Part shown: positions 23,177 to 34,801 of the stretch, one piece after another | How the letters are laid out: each line of letters begins with the position of its first letter | Position numbering within the stretch: position 1 is the stretch's first letter | Program-made: the position numbers and the translations under genes | The notes under the pieces: model-generated | Told to the model about the DNA's origin: nothing | Seen by the model: the letters and a program-made list of their open reading frames with translations, nothing else | The model's database searches: none | DNA from: Ustulina deusta | Lineage: Eukaryota > Ascomycota > Sordariomycetes > Xylariales > Xylariaceae | Assembly: GCA_023159155.1 (NCBI GenBank) | Contig: JAJNNX010000058.1 | Span: 124,001-188,000 of the forward strand | Length of the DNA stretch: 64,000 nucleotides | Reading direction: 5' to 3'

Positions 23177-23484
23177 TATCTTTTTAAAAAAAGTTATTTT
23201 AGTAATTTTTTTTATATATATATTACTATAGCTATAAAAATAGTTATAAATAAGTATTAAAATATAAATAATATATAAATAATTAATATAATATATAAAT
23301 AACTATATAAACTAGTTCTAAATATTATATATATTATTATATAACTATTTAAAATATAATATAGCAAACTTAGTAAATAAAAATATTTATAAAAAAATAT
23401 ACTTTTAATTTAATAAGCAACAATATTTATAAAAAAGTACGCTTATAAGTATAGTATATATAAGTTTATTTCTAGTATTACTAA

Positions 23485-23516
<32 letters not shown>

Positions 23517-26384
23517 GCTTTTATAAAATTTTTATAATAAATTTTTAGAACTAAAATATTAAACACTTTATTTTTTTGCAATAAAATCTATACTAATTTT
23601 TTTTTTAGTTTTAATTATAAAATTATTTTTTGCTAGTATATTATTAATTATTAAAAAAAAAAAAAGTATTTTTATTATAAGTTTTAAAAAAGCTCTAGGT
23701 TATTTAATAAAAAACTTACTAATATATATAAAAAAAACTATTATAATATTTTCTTTGTTTTTTTTTTGCTTAAATTATAATAGCTAATATTTTTAATTAG
23801 GCTAAAATTTATAAATATAATATATAACTACTTTTTAAATTAATAATTAATAAGTTTATTATTAATTTAGAATTATTATTATTAAATAATAATAATATTT
23901 TTATATACTTTTTATTTTGTTTTTTATTTATTATAAAACTTTTAGTATGTTATATCCCTACTACTACTATTACTATTACTACTTTTTTAATATTTTCTTG
24001 CTAAACTTTTATTACTACTACTACTATTTTTAAAATAGCTAGTTTTTTATTAGCTTTACTTAGCACTTATTATTTAGCTTTTAGCTAGGTTATTTTAGTT
24101 ATACTTATATTACTGCTAGTTCTACCTAGTTAAGCTTCTAATAACTAAAGTACCGCACCTACTACTATTACTTTTTATAGTTATAACTATACTTTACTTT
24201 TATAGCAAACTAGTTTTTACTTATAGCTAATATTCTTAGGGATTTTTTAAAAAATACTATGTTTGCAATATATTTATAATACTTTTTAAAATTGCTTAAA
24301 TAGCAACTATATTAAAATATTTAATAATAAGTTATAGTACTTACGGTATATTTTTAAGTATATATATAAGTTTTTATAAATATGCTTTTTAATAATTAAT
24401 AATAAGTACTAATTATAAATAATTTTATTAATATTAAGCTTTATATTTATTATTTTTGGGACGTTTTTATAGAAAGCACTAGCAATACTACTATTTAAGC
24501 TCTATAAACTATAATCCGTACTATACTATTTTTTTATTGTTTAAAAAAAAAAGAAAATAAATAAATATTTTTTGTAAGCTTTTTGCTATTCTATAGCAAG
24601 ATTAATATTTTCTAAAATAGTTAAGTTTTTATATTATTAGCTTTAAAGCTTTTTAAGCATATAAAAACATTTTATAATCTTTTTATTAATATATTATAAG
24701 TTTATAACTTATGCTTAAATAATATTTAAATATTTTATTTTATAAACTTGTTTTTAAGTAGTAAGTTTTTGATTTTTTTTAAAAAAATTAATATGTTTTG
24801 CTAAGCTTTTTAGTTATATTTAAAAAGTTTATATAATTTAAGCTATTCTTAAAAAATTATTTATTTTAGTATAAATAAAACTTTTATAAATCTATTAGTA
24901 ATTATATTATTAATAAATATATATTTTATTATAATAGTTTTATTTTTAACTTTTTAGCATAGTTAATAGTTATAAATATTAATATACTATAGTTTAATAT
25001 ATAATAAAACTACTTTTTTTATAACAAGCTTTATAGTTTACTAATTATTATACTATATTTATATTTGCTAATTTTGTAGTACTACCCCAAGCTTATTAAT
25101 AAGCCGGTTAATAAATATTACTTTTTTAGCTCCTTGGGCTAAAGCTAAAAGTTTTACTTTAGTTATAAATATAATAACTATATTTTATTTATTAGTTTGC
25201 TAATAGATTATTTTTTTAAAAAGCTTTATAATATAAATTTAAAAGCTTTTTTAGTTAAAGGTATTATTTACAAAAAACATATTACTAATTACTATAAAGT
25301 TATTTTTATTTTTAAATTATAATATATAATACTATATAAAAAATAAATATAATAAAAACTTATTAGTAACTTAGTAGTACTTAAAAAAAAGATTATAGTT
25401 AAATTATATAAACTTAAAAATTTTAAATATTATATTTAAATATATTATTATTATAGCATATAAAATTAACCTTATTTTTTATTAGTAGTACTTAATACTA
25501 ATAAGTATAAAAATCTTTTTAATATAAAAAGTTTATAAAAGTTAGAAAAAACTTTTTTTTTTGTTTTTAATTATTTTAATATTTAAGAACTATTATAAAT
25601 CTTTATCTTTAGTAAAGTTATAGCATATTTTAAATATAGCAATTGTTTTATTTATAGCTTTTTAGTTTTTTTGTTTATATATTATAACTATATTGTTAAT
25701 ATATATAAATAAAAATATATTTTCTAAAAAATAGTAGTAGGGTTTATAAAATATTAGTTTAAAGCCTATTTTTTATAGTAATTTAGTAAGCTTTTTTTGC
25801 TATAGCAAAAAAAACTTTTAAAGCTTATATAAAGCTTGTAATAGTTTAACTATAATATTTAGCTTTTAGTAGCCTAAAAATATATATATATAGATTTCTT
25901 TATTTAATTTAGTATTTATAAAAGTATTTATAGCGTTATATTGCTTAAGTTCTAAGTTAAATTTAGTAGTAATAGCTATTAATATTTTAAAAGATTTTTT
26001 TACTAATATATTAGTATAAGTATTTTTTTAATTATTATTTAGCTACTAATTTTTTTATATTACTAAATAAACTTTATATTTTTTATAATATTTATATTTA
26101 TTAAACTTATAAATATAAACTTATATATAATCTAGAATGATCTTTTTTTATAAAAAGCTTTTAAGTACTTTTTTTTAAGTACTTATTTTTTTATAGTTTT
26201 ATAAATAAGTAAGTTCTATTTATTTAAAATAATTCTTTAGCAAATAATCTATAAGATTTTTATATTATTTTAATAATTATAATAAATCTTATTAATATAA
26301 TTTTTTTTTTTAGTTTAAAAAAGTTTATAATTAAGTTTTTAAACAATTAGTATCTAATTTAAAAGTTTTTTTTTTTTTATTAGT

Positions 26385-26672
26385 AAAGCTTTTAATAAGA
26401 TTTATTAGTTATAATTAGTTATATAATAACTAATAAGCTTTTTTAAAAGCTTTTTTTTTTATTAATAAAGTTTTTAATAAGATTTAGTAGCTATAATTAA
26501 ATATATAATAAATAATAAGCTCTTTTAAAAACTTTTCTTTTTTTACTAGTAAAACTTTTAATAAGATTTAATAGCTATAATTAGTTATATAATAGTTAAT
26601 AAGCTCTTTTAAAAGCTTTTTTTTTTTTTATAAAGCTTTTAATAAAATTTAGTAGCTATAATTAGTTATAAT
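26385..26672 (-). repeat. Tandem repeat of 81-84 bp units inside the copia element
   Basis: Units start at about 26385, 26467, 26551 and 26632 with AAAGCTTTTAATAAGATTT-like strings and share TAGCTATAATTAGTTATA. The last is partial. It lies upstream of the reverse-transcriptase box on the coding strand, so it may have encoded a repeated linker between integrase and reverse transcriptase. Confidence 0.75.
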
Positions 26673-29600
26673 AAATTTTTAAAAAACTTTTTAGTAGCTT
26701 AGTTTTTTTATTTTTAGTTATTAATTTGCTATTAATAATTATTGCCCCTTATAATCTAGCCATATTAAAGCTAGTTGCCTAATAAACTATAATTAAAATA
26801 TTAAAAGTTAACTTAATAAAAGCTTAGTATTAATTATTAGGCAACTTTTTGTTTAAGTTTAGATTTAGCAATTTAATTTATAGTATTGCTAAATATAGCA
26901 AAATAGCTTTTAAACTCTATAGTAGTATTAGTAATCCAAAAATAAACTATAAATTGGTATAAAAATAAAAATCCTAATAAAAAGCTTTTATTTTTTTTTA
27001 TAAGCTTATTTTTATTAAAATTCTTTTTAGACTTAGATTTATTAGTATTTTTAATATTACTTTTTAAAAATTAGCTAATAAGCTTATTATTTTTTTGTTT
27101 ATTAGCTATATTTTTTTTAAAATTAAAAATATTTTAATAACTAATACTATTTATTAATGCTTTATATGTTTTTAAAATTATTTTAAAAAGATTATTTTTA
27201 AATTTATTTTTATTACTACTAAAAAATTTATTTTTATTAAAAACTATATTTTTTATTACTATAATTTTGTTTTTTTAAAAAAACTAAATATAATAAATAT
27301 TAATAGATTAGTAGCTTACTAAATAGCTTATTTAAATATTAAAGTCAAACTTTTTATACTTTTATTTTTTAAGTTTAGTTTTAATAATTATAACAAATAT
27401 TATATACTTAAATATTTTTAAATAAAATATATAAAATATTTAATTATAGCTAATAAACCCTTATAAATAATTAAAATATAAATAGAATTTTTTATATAAA
27501 GCTTACTAACAATTAATTTGTTTAAATATCTAATTATATAAATATATTACTATTCGAACTATTTTAAGCTAAAAAAAAACAAAAAGCTTATAACTATTAT
27601 ATATTAAGCTTACTTAATACTTAATAATATTTTTTATTTTTTTAGCTGCTTTATTAAAATTTTAAATATATAGTAATAAAATTTTAAAATTTATTTTATA
27701 AGCTTGTTTTATAATTATTATTAAACATATAATCTTTTAATTATTACTAATAATTTTATTATTATATTTTATAACTTTTATTTTATTATTATAGTATATT
27801 TAAATATATTAAATATAATATTTAAAAGTTTTTTAAATAATATTAGTATGCTTATTATTAATATAATAGTCCTAAATATAGCCTAAATATTAATTAATAA
27901 CTAATATAACATATTATAAGCGTTTATTTTTATTAAAAATATTAAATTTATAAAAATTAATTATTAATTAAGTACTAGCTTTTATAATTTTTAAACAAAC
28001 ATTTTATACTATTTTATAACAAGCTTTAAATTTATTATATATTATATAGTTTATAGTTTAGATCTTATTATTAAGGTATAAAATAATTACTACTTTTTTT
28101 ATATAGTTAAATAATTATTTTAAAAATTTAAAGCTTATATATTTTAAATATTAGTACTATTTATAAAAGCTAGCTTAAGATCTAGAATATTTTATATAAA
28201 AGTTTAATATATTTTTTTATATATAAAATACTTGTTTAGTTAGATATTCTAAAAAATATTTTATAATATATTAGCTATATATTTAGATTAAAAAACATAA
28301 AAGCTTTTTTTATTAGTATTTTAAAAAATTAAACTTAAGTTTATTATTTTAATATATGTTTGTTTAGTTTAAAACTTATAAAAAAACTAGGTTAGTAGTT
28401 ATATTTAAACAAAAAGCAATATTATATAGCTAATATATAACTATACCTTTTAAGCCCTAAGCCTTAATATTAATTTTGTTATAATTATATATATAAATTA
28501 TACTATTTTTTGCTAATATTATATTGTTTGGGTTAATATCTTTTAAATATATAAAATAATATATTTAATTAAATATATAAATAGTTAATCTAGAGTTTAC
28601 TATAACTAAATTATATAGTTTATATATTTTAGTAAGCTTTTAGTTAGTAATAAACAAGCTTGCTATTTTTGCTATAAAAAACTTTAAAAATTAATTATTT
28701 CAAAAGTTATTTTTTAAAACTTTAAAAAAATTTTTTTTTTATTACTTTTATGCTTTTTCTACCGCTTGTTTAACGCTTTTTTTATTTGCTATATATATTT
28801 TAACTACTTTATTAATACTTTAATTAAATTTTTAGCTTTTTAGTTAAAGCTTTATAAATATAAACTAATAGCTTAATATATAGTAATAACTATAATATAT
28901 AATATAATCTTTTATATTTAAGTTTTTTTTTTTAGTTTTAGTTCTTATATTAGTATAGAAATACTTAATAAAAATATTTCTAAAACTTTTTCTTTAATTA
29001 TTTTAATAGTTTTTATAACTATTATTAGTTTAATATTATTAGTAGCTTTTATAATTTTAATAATTTTGTTTAAAATAATCTTTTTTTTAATTGCTTATAA
29101 AATTATTTAAGTTATTTTAGTTATTAAAAAATTTAAAAGTATTAAAAGTACTTTTTTTAATAATTTTTCTAAAAATATAAATTATATTTAAAATTATAGC
29201 TTTTTAGTATAGTTCGGTAGTAATAGTTTAGTATTATAAAATATTATTTATAATAGTATTATAATAAATATTTTTAAAAAAAATAACCTAAATTAGATAA
29301 ATATTTTATAAAGCTTTTTTTAAATTAATAATAAACTTAAACAAGTTTATTATTTTAGCGCTTTTTAAATAAGCTTTAAAAACTTTACTAAACTATTTGT
29401 TTGTTTATTTAGTTAGGTTTTTAATAAGTTTTTTAGCTATAAAATTAATAAAAGCTTTATATTTTAATTTATATTTAAACTTTAGAACATATTAAGTTAT
29501 ATTTTTAAGTTTTTTAAAATTATTATATTATTTATTAATTATTTAGTTAGTTTTTATTTATATTAAGCAATAGTTTAAATAAACTATTTTATATATTTAT

Positions 29601-29989
29601 TTAGTAAACTTAATAAACTTAGTTTAATAGTTAATATAATACTTAAAAATAGTTTTATAGTACTATTTAGTATTTTAGTATAGTATTTTTTTAATAATTA
29701 TTAATTTTATATATATTATAATATTAAAATTAATAGCTTTAGTAAAAAAGAAATTACTTATTAGTAGCGCACTTAATAGCTAAAATTATAAAGCTTGCTT
29801 TTTTTTTAGAACTATATATTTTTAAAAGTTGTAGTTATAAGCACTAATAATAAAGTTTTTTTTTTATAGCAGAAAATCTTTTAAAAAATTAAATATAATA
29901 ATATATTATTTAAATATAATAGTAATTTTTATATATTTCTAGCTAAAAATTGCTTATAATAAAATATAAAGATTAATAAAACTTTTAAT

Positions 29990-30233
29990 TATTAGATTTA
30001 GTATTATAAAATATATTATATATATATGTTTAGATTGCTTTATTTATTATTGTTTTTTATAAGTCCTATTTTGCTTCTATAAAATATTTATTTATAAGCT
30101 TGCTAGTAAGTGTGGCCTAGCTATACTTACTAAGCTATATTATTAAGCTATAACGCTTATATAACCAAGTGATCCTGCCATCCATGCCTAATTAGCTCTC
30201 TTCATAGCTACTAGCTATAGGCCAAATCTAACA
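29990..30233 (-). repeat. Copia LTR, right copy
   Basis: Starts TATTAGATTTAG and ends CCAAATCTAACA. Differences from the left copy are almost all transitions. Here too the outer end is the better preserved part (GATCCTGCCATCCATGCC). Confidence 0.92.
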
Positions 30234-30376
30234 CCAGGGGGGGTCCTAAAAACAATTCTAGCAAAGGTTAGTAGGTATAAAGTATAGCCATTACTCAGCA
30301 TAATAAATATATTGCTTTTGTATATAAAACCCTTATATTTTTAAAGTCTTTTTTATTATGGACCCTATTTTAAAAT

Positions 30377-30480
30377 GTAGCTTCTTTTGAGCTATAGTTT
30401 TTTTTGAGCTGCAATTTCTTTTAAGCTGTAATTTTTTTTAAGCTATAACTTTTTTTATCTAATATGTAGCTTTTTTTAAA
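30377..30480. repeat. Degenerate short tandem repeat
   Basis: About five units of 18-20 bp of the type GAGCTGYAATTTYTTTT. Confidence 0.6.
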
Positions 30481-30615
30481 ATATATTTATTTTTAGCCTA
30501 ACACTAATTCGAAAGCTTACACTATAGGCTATAAGCATATATTTAGCAAAGGCTGCAAAACCTTCCGCTAAAGTCATAAACTACAAAGCCATTACACTAA
30601 TATTCCTGGTATTCA

Positions 30616-30783
30616 GGGTGGTGGTGGTGTAGGTGGTGTAGGTGGTGTAGGTGGTATGGGTGGTATGGGTGGTATGGGTGGTATGGGTGGGTATGGGTGG
30701 TATGGGTGGGTATGGGTGGTATGGGTGGTGTAGGTGGTGTAGGTAGGTGGCAGGTGGCAGGGTAGGTGGTAGGTGGGGTAGGG
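30616..30783. repeat. G-rich minisatellite, 9-bp unit
   Basis: Units GGTGGTGTA and GGTGGTATG, with some GGTGGGTATG variants, repeat for about 165 bp. The plus strand is very G-rich. The frames across it (His/Pro/Thr-rich on the minus strand) are a by-product of the repeat. Confidence 0.9.
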
Positions 30784-30847
30784 CCCCAAGGCAAGTGGCA
30801 TAAGGGTGCCAGGAACTATTGCCAGAAGTGGCAATTATTTTCAGCGA

Positions 30848-30945
30848 AATCTATTTTCAATAACAATTCTTTTGAGCAATAAACAATTTTTTTAGCAGAA
30901 TCCATTTTTAATAATAATTCTTTTAAATAATAAATATTATTTTTT
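30848..30945. repeat. Two tandem copies of a 49-bp unit
   Basis: AATCTATTTTCAATAACAAT and AATCCATTTTTAATAATAAT begin two consecutive copies; the second is more AT-shifted. Confidence 0.6.
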
Positions 30946-31064
30946 ATTTAATAGCTTTTTAGCCCTGTATAAATGTTGCATGTCTTTTTACCTAACATAA
31001 TTTTAAACCTTGAAAATCATTCCTAGGAATCATTTTCTAGAACCCCTTTGACCCGGTACGGTAG

Positions 31065-31518
31065 CCTTACTATAATAGCTTAGTATTTCTATATGCTAAA
31101 AATACTAAAATAAACTAGCTATCTATATACTAGCATATAATTAATAATTTCTTAACTAGACCTATAAGAACTTTTTTTTTTTTTACTAACAAGAAAGCCT
31201 CTTGTTCTACTTATTAATATTTGTTAAAACAAAGGCATTATATTCGTTAAAACTAAGGCAACATTTGTATGCAAAATCGCCAACAGCGGTGCGGGCGTCT
31301 CTGTTGACTACAACCCCGGTTCTGTGGCAGAGCTGTAGTATGCACCAAAACCAGCAGTGTTCCCCTAAGACGGATTATCTCCTGGAAGAAATTTCCACAA
31401 CTCTGTGAGCAGGTAAGAGAACGCTAGTAGCCCCTGAAGAGCATCGGCTCTCGTTAGAACATTGAAAAGTCCTTCCCTCGAGAGTGAATACAGAGAACAG
31501 GCCAAGAGTAAGCCCTGG
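31065..31518. other. Transition from AT-rich block to gene island
   Basis: AT-rich up to about 31,200, ordinary after that. The right part is the 3' flank of the SAR1-like gene. No separate gene seen. Confidence 0.5.
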
Positions 31519-32133
31519 TCAGATATATATTTCCGTCGTATCCTTCTGTGAAAATTCCAAAGAGGACCTCCATCTCCATTTCCCAAACTTAACATGGTCT
31601 GCAAGCCATTGGAAGGCCTTCCCGTAACCCTGTCTAAAATCAAGGGAACACATACACAGCTCGATAGGTCGACCAAGGATACGATCCAAGCCGAGCTCGT
31701 AGCGCAGTTCCTCCTCTGAGACGGCATATAGATGGTCGATCTTGTTTCCTAACACCACTATCGGAATTGTATGCGTCTCCTTCGTGGCCAGCAGAGCATC
31801 AAGCTCGGCTTTTACCTCAACGAATCGCTCATGATCCGCTACGTCAACAACGAAAATGATTGCGGAGATGTTATGGAGATGGTCGCTCCAGAGTCGTCGG
31901 CCTTGCTGGTCGCCACCGAATTTAATTGCTGCAAACTTGACATTCTGGATCACTAGCTCTTCGGATATGGGATGCAAGGTAGGTTTAAGAACTCCCGGCC
32001 GATGGGAAGCTATTTGCATCAGCAATGTCGATTTCCCAGCCTTGTTGAGCCCGAGAATGAGAATCTTGGTCTGCTTGTTAAACAAACCCAAAAAAATTCC
32101 CATAAAGCTAGAGACCCGGTCAAGAATCTTCAT
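31519..32133 (-). CDS. Divergent SAR1-like small GTPase
   Basis: A 204-residue intronless frame clearly related to SAR1, the ARF-family GTPase that starts COPII coat assembly at the endoplasmic reticulum. Family features: an amphipathic-looking N-terminus (1-20), P-loop GLNKAGKST (28-36), PTLHPISEEL (51-60, switch I), RRLW (79-82), HERF (101-104), LDALLA, NKID (130-133), AVSEEELR and FRQGYG. Key departures: the DLGGHQQ of SAR1 switch II reads KFGGDQQ (71-77), so the Mg-related Asp and the catalytic His are both gone. In the P-loop, the usual D and N (GLDNAGKT in SAR1) are N30 and K31. The G5 region is shortened, and about 20 extra residues follow the usual end. Fungal SAR1 genes normally have introns, so this may be a retrocopy. 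It could be a GTP-locked or non-hydrolysing regulator, or a decaying duplicate; the intact frame favours some function. Confidence 0.88.
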   Translation of the reverse strand: MKILDRVSSFMGIFLGLFNKQTKILILGLNKAGKSTLLMQIASHRPGVLKPTLHPISEELVIQNVKFAAIKFGGDQQGRRLWSDHLHNISAIIFVVDVADHERFVEVKAELDALLATKETHTIPIVVLGNKIDHLYAVSEEELRYELGLDRILGRPIELCMCSLDFRQGYGKAFQWLADHVKFGKWRWRSSLEFSQKDTTEIYI

Positions 32134-34801
32134 TTTACCGGTAGGTATCAGAGCGAGCTGAGCTTATTGTTGAAATTAGGGATGATGAAATGATAATCGG
32201 CACTGGACAAGTGTAATAGATGCCAAGAAGCTGTGTCTTCGTTCACGCGATGGCAGGGCCACATCTCTGGGGAGGAGGAGGGAGGGGGGACTCGATGTAT
32301 AATAAGGTATTAGGTAGGTGTGCGGCTGCGAACTTTGCGAAAAGAATTAGACTTTCTGCACAAACTCTGTGACAAGGGCTTGTGCTCAAGGACTTGGATC
32401 GAGGTTCCATATTCAACTAGTAATTGTCTTTGGTTTCCAATTTTTTCTCTTCAATATAACCTTACCCTTTGCCCTTTATTTATACACGTGCTTTCATTTA
32501 CCCCCTGTTTCTGTTGGGTTCCGGTTGTAGTCGCTCATGCAGACAGATACGCTCTTGTGATAATCACCAGCCAAAAGCCACTTGATTCCAACTGTAAGTC
32601 TTGCTCTAGGGCTTAGCGGGCTTGGCCGTGCGACGTTCACCTGTCTCCCGACATCCAGCCATATATCAACAGCGTCAGGCGCCTGAGTCCGGATCGATCG
32701 TGATTTGTTGGGTGTTAGTTCATGACTCCCTGTATCTCATGCTATAAACAATTTCTAAGGGTGTTTTGATCCGAATGTTGTGACGCTCAGGCATGGGCCT
32801 GCATATTACATGGACGTCATTCACGTGTACAAAGTATTCAGGTTGATCGGATCATCCTCCAGAGACGGAGACTATGTTGCAGCATAAGGTTTTAGAATGA
32901 TCAGAGTTCTGTACCACATGTCAAAAGAGGTACATGGTAATCCCGTTTTATTATCTAGAAGTCTAAGTTACAATACAAGTAGGTGGCAGATGTAGGAGTC
33001 TTATATACAGCATGTAGATCGTAAGTATCCCAGCCTCCTGGTTTTGACACCACAGGCTTGTAGAAAGGTGTAAGGCTCACACTATATTTATCTAGCAGGC
33101 TTGCGGCCATAGTCCCCCATTTGCAATACATCTCCTCCCCCTTTCTCTCACGATTTCTTGGTATAAGGGGAAATTTGTATTGGGGCCGATGAGAATTGGG
33201 TGGTCCGACAGGATTTCCATCCAATCTGACACGTTTTTCCTCCATACTACACTGAGTTCTTGGTCATGATCTATTTCTTATGGGTATTACCATCCTCTAC
33301 CCTTACTCTGCTTAGACATCATATAGAAGCTTATTCCTAAGAAAAAAAGAAGACTCATCTAAATAATTCCATGTCCCAAGAAAACACATGCCACTTTTCA
33401 TACCCTTCAAAACCTTGAAATGTCTCTCATATAGCACAGAGATAATACCAGATTAGCGCTACGTACTTCTTCGCAGGTGGTGGTTGGTTGATTTCTTTGG
33501 GGTCTACAAGCCACACTCCAGTTGGCTGCCTTATGCAGCCTTTCCCAGCTATTCATACAGTCGCTTCTGTGTAGGACTAGACAGTAGCTCCGGTTTTTCT
33601 CCGGGCCCCTGGCGTGGGAACCGTAGAACCTTTCGTCAATGCTAATTCAGGCCGATGGATGCTGACGGTCATCAGGATCATCTATCCTCTTTTCTAACTG
33701 GCCCGCCATTGAGATCGGTGTCGGCCTGCTCGCATCTAATTTGCCGCACCTCTCGTTTCGAGTTGGCCGCTCAGTCGGCAAGGGCCTGCCGACTGAAATT
33801 CAAATCTCTCTTGACTCATTGCGGCATGCCGCAGCCGCCATATCGTCGACATCGTTCCGCCGTTCGTCCCCGCGCGGAGCCAATAATGCGTCTGGAGAGC
33901 ATCCCTACACGGCAAGGCAAACAGTACGTGGTCGCCGCGGTAGCACGTAGAGTCCGAAAGAAGAGGGAGGGCTACACACAAGACCAAGTCGATCGAGCAG
34001 GGCTCTGCGCAAACGTCTGGGCGAATCGAGTTTATGGAACGAGGGGCCTATGGTAAGGATGTGCCAAATGTATGAAGATGTCGTGACACATTATAAAGTT
34101 TGGGAAAGACTTGCAACTACTACACGGAGAGTTGGCTGCCAACTTGCTGGCGACAGCTGTGTGTCTCTGTCCATTTTGCCATGAGTTGGCGGCGAATGAA
34201 AGCTATGAGAGCGATTGAAAAGTAAAAGGGTGCTTGAATCTTGGGTAATGAAAATTCACTCTCTACTTCCGGCACAACCTCAACCTCATCTGATTCATTC
34301 CACCTCTCGATTGTATAGCTGGATTCTTGCGACACGAATGACACATCTACAGCACACTTCAGGGCACCTAGTGTAGTGGAGTAACGCGTATATTGGGGGA
34401 GCGTGAACGTATTAGGCGGTTCTACAGGCCGTAGCTTAAGCGGAAGCGCCTCTTAGAGTAGCCTAAAACAGCCCCAAAAAAATCTATAGCTATTTACAGT
34501 GGTATAAGGGAGAAAGGCGGGCGAAAGAACGCGATAGATACGAGTCGACGGTGCCTCGAGAAGTGTGTTGTAGAAGGAAGGGTTGTGCGGTGGGGCACCT
34601 GTAGGTCTGTAGAACCACTTATATCTATATATCTGCTAATCTATATGGATGCCTCCTTGTTTACCCCTTACCCTGTATCTCGATGTTTAATCATTTTACC
34701 TCCAACAACTACCACCTACCTTTTGATATAACGCTTCTGTGAGATCGAGGTACCTTTCGAAGGCGTCTTTAGGTCAGGCAATTAATCTGGCCCATTGAGC
34801 T
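32134..34801. other. Long intergenic stretch, no supported gene
   Basis: 2.7 kb of ordinary composition. Longest frames: 98 codons at 32,320-32,616 (+), 96 codons at 32,955-33,245 (-), 133 codons at 33,655-34,056 (+, starting on a non-standard or internal codon context) and 74 codons at 34,120-34,344 (-). None has a motif, signal peptide or clean splice extension. The right end is the promoter side of the monooxygenase gene. Confidence 0.5.

Larger units (their letters stand above)
22933..30233 (-). mobile_element. Complete Ty1/copia LTR retrotransposon, RIP-degraded
   Basis: 7301 bp. LTRs of equal length (244 bp) lie at 22933-23176 and 29990-30233, in direct orientation. The 5-bp duplication CCAGG is at 22928-22932 and 30234-30238. 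On the minus strand at 25692-25703 the codons read Y-I-N-N followed by IVII. This is the copia reverse-transcriptase YVDD box after G-to-A changes, so the coding strand is minus. All frames carry many stops. An 82-bp tandem repeat lies at 26385-26672. Confidence 0.9.
22915..31064. mobile_element. Candidate DNA transposon, interrupted by the copia element
   Basis: The ends are inverted: CTACCGTAGCGGG at 22915-22927 and, on the other strand from 31064 leftwards, CTACCGTACCGGG. If the copia element and one CCAGG are removed, the match continues imperfectly for about 40 bp (GGGG, then a TCCTA/TTCTA word). The element without the insertion would be about 850 bp and holds no transposase, so it would be non-autonomous. 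No target duplication is evident (ACA outside the left end, CCTTA outside the right), so family and exact edges are open. Confidence 0.5.

Noticed and set aside
30597..30834. Overlapping His/Pro/Thr/Tyr-rich frames on the minus strand
   Set aside because: They are translations of the 9-bp minisatellite; both frames read the same repeat and have no gene context.
32955..33245. 96-codon minus-strand frame
   Set aside because: No recognised motif, no splice-supported extension; chance length for this composition.
33655..34056. 133-codon plus-strand frame
   Set aside because: No motif, overlapping frames of similar size on the other strand (33,736-33,987), and Arg/Ala-rich low-information composition.
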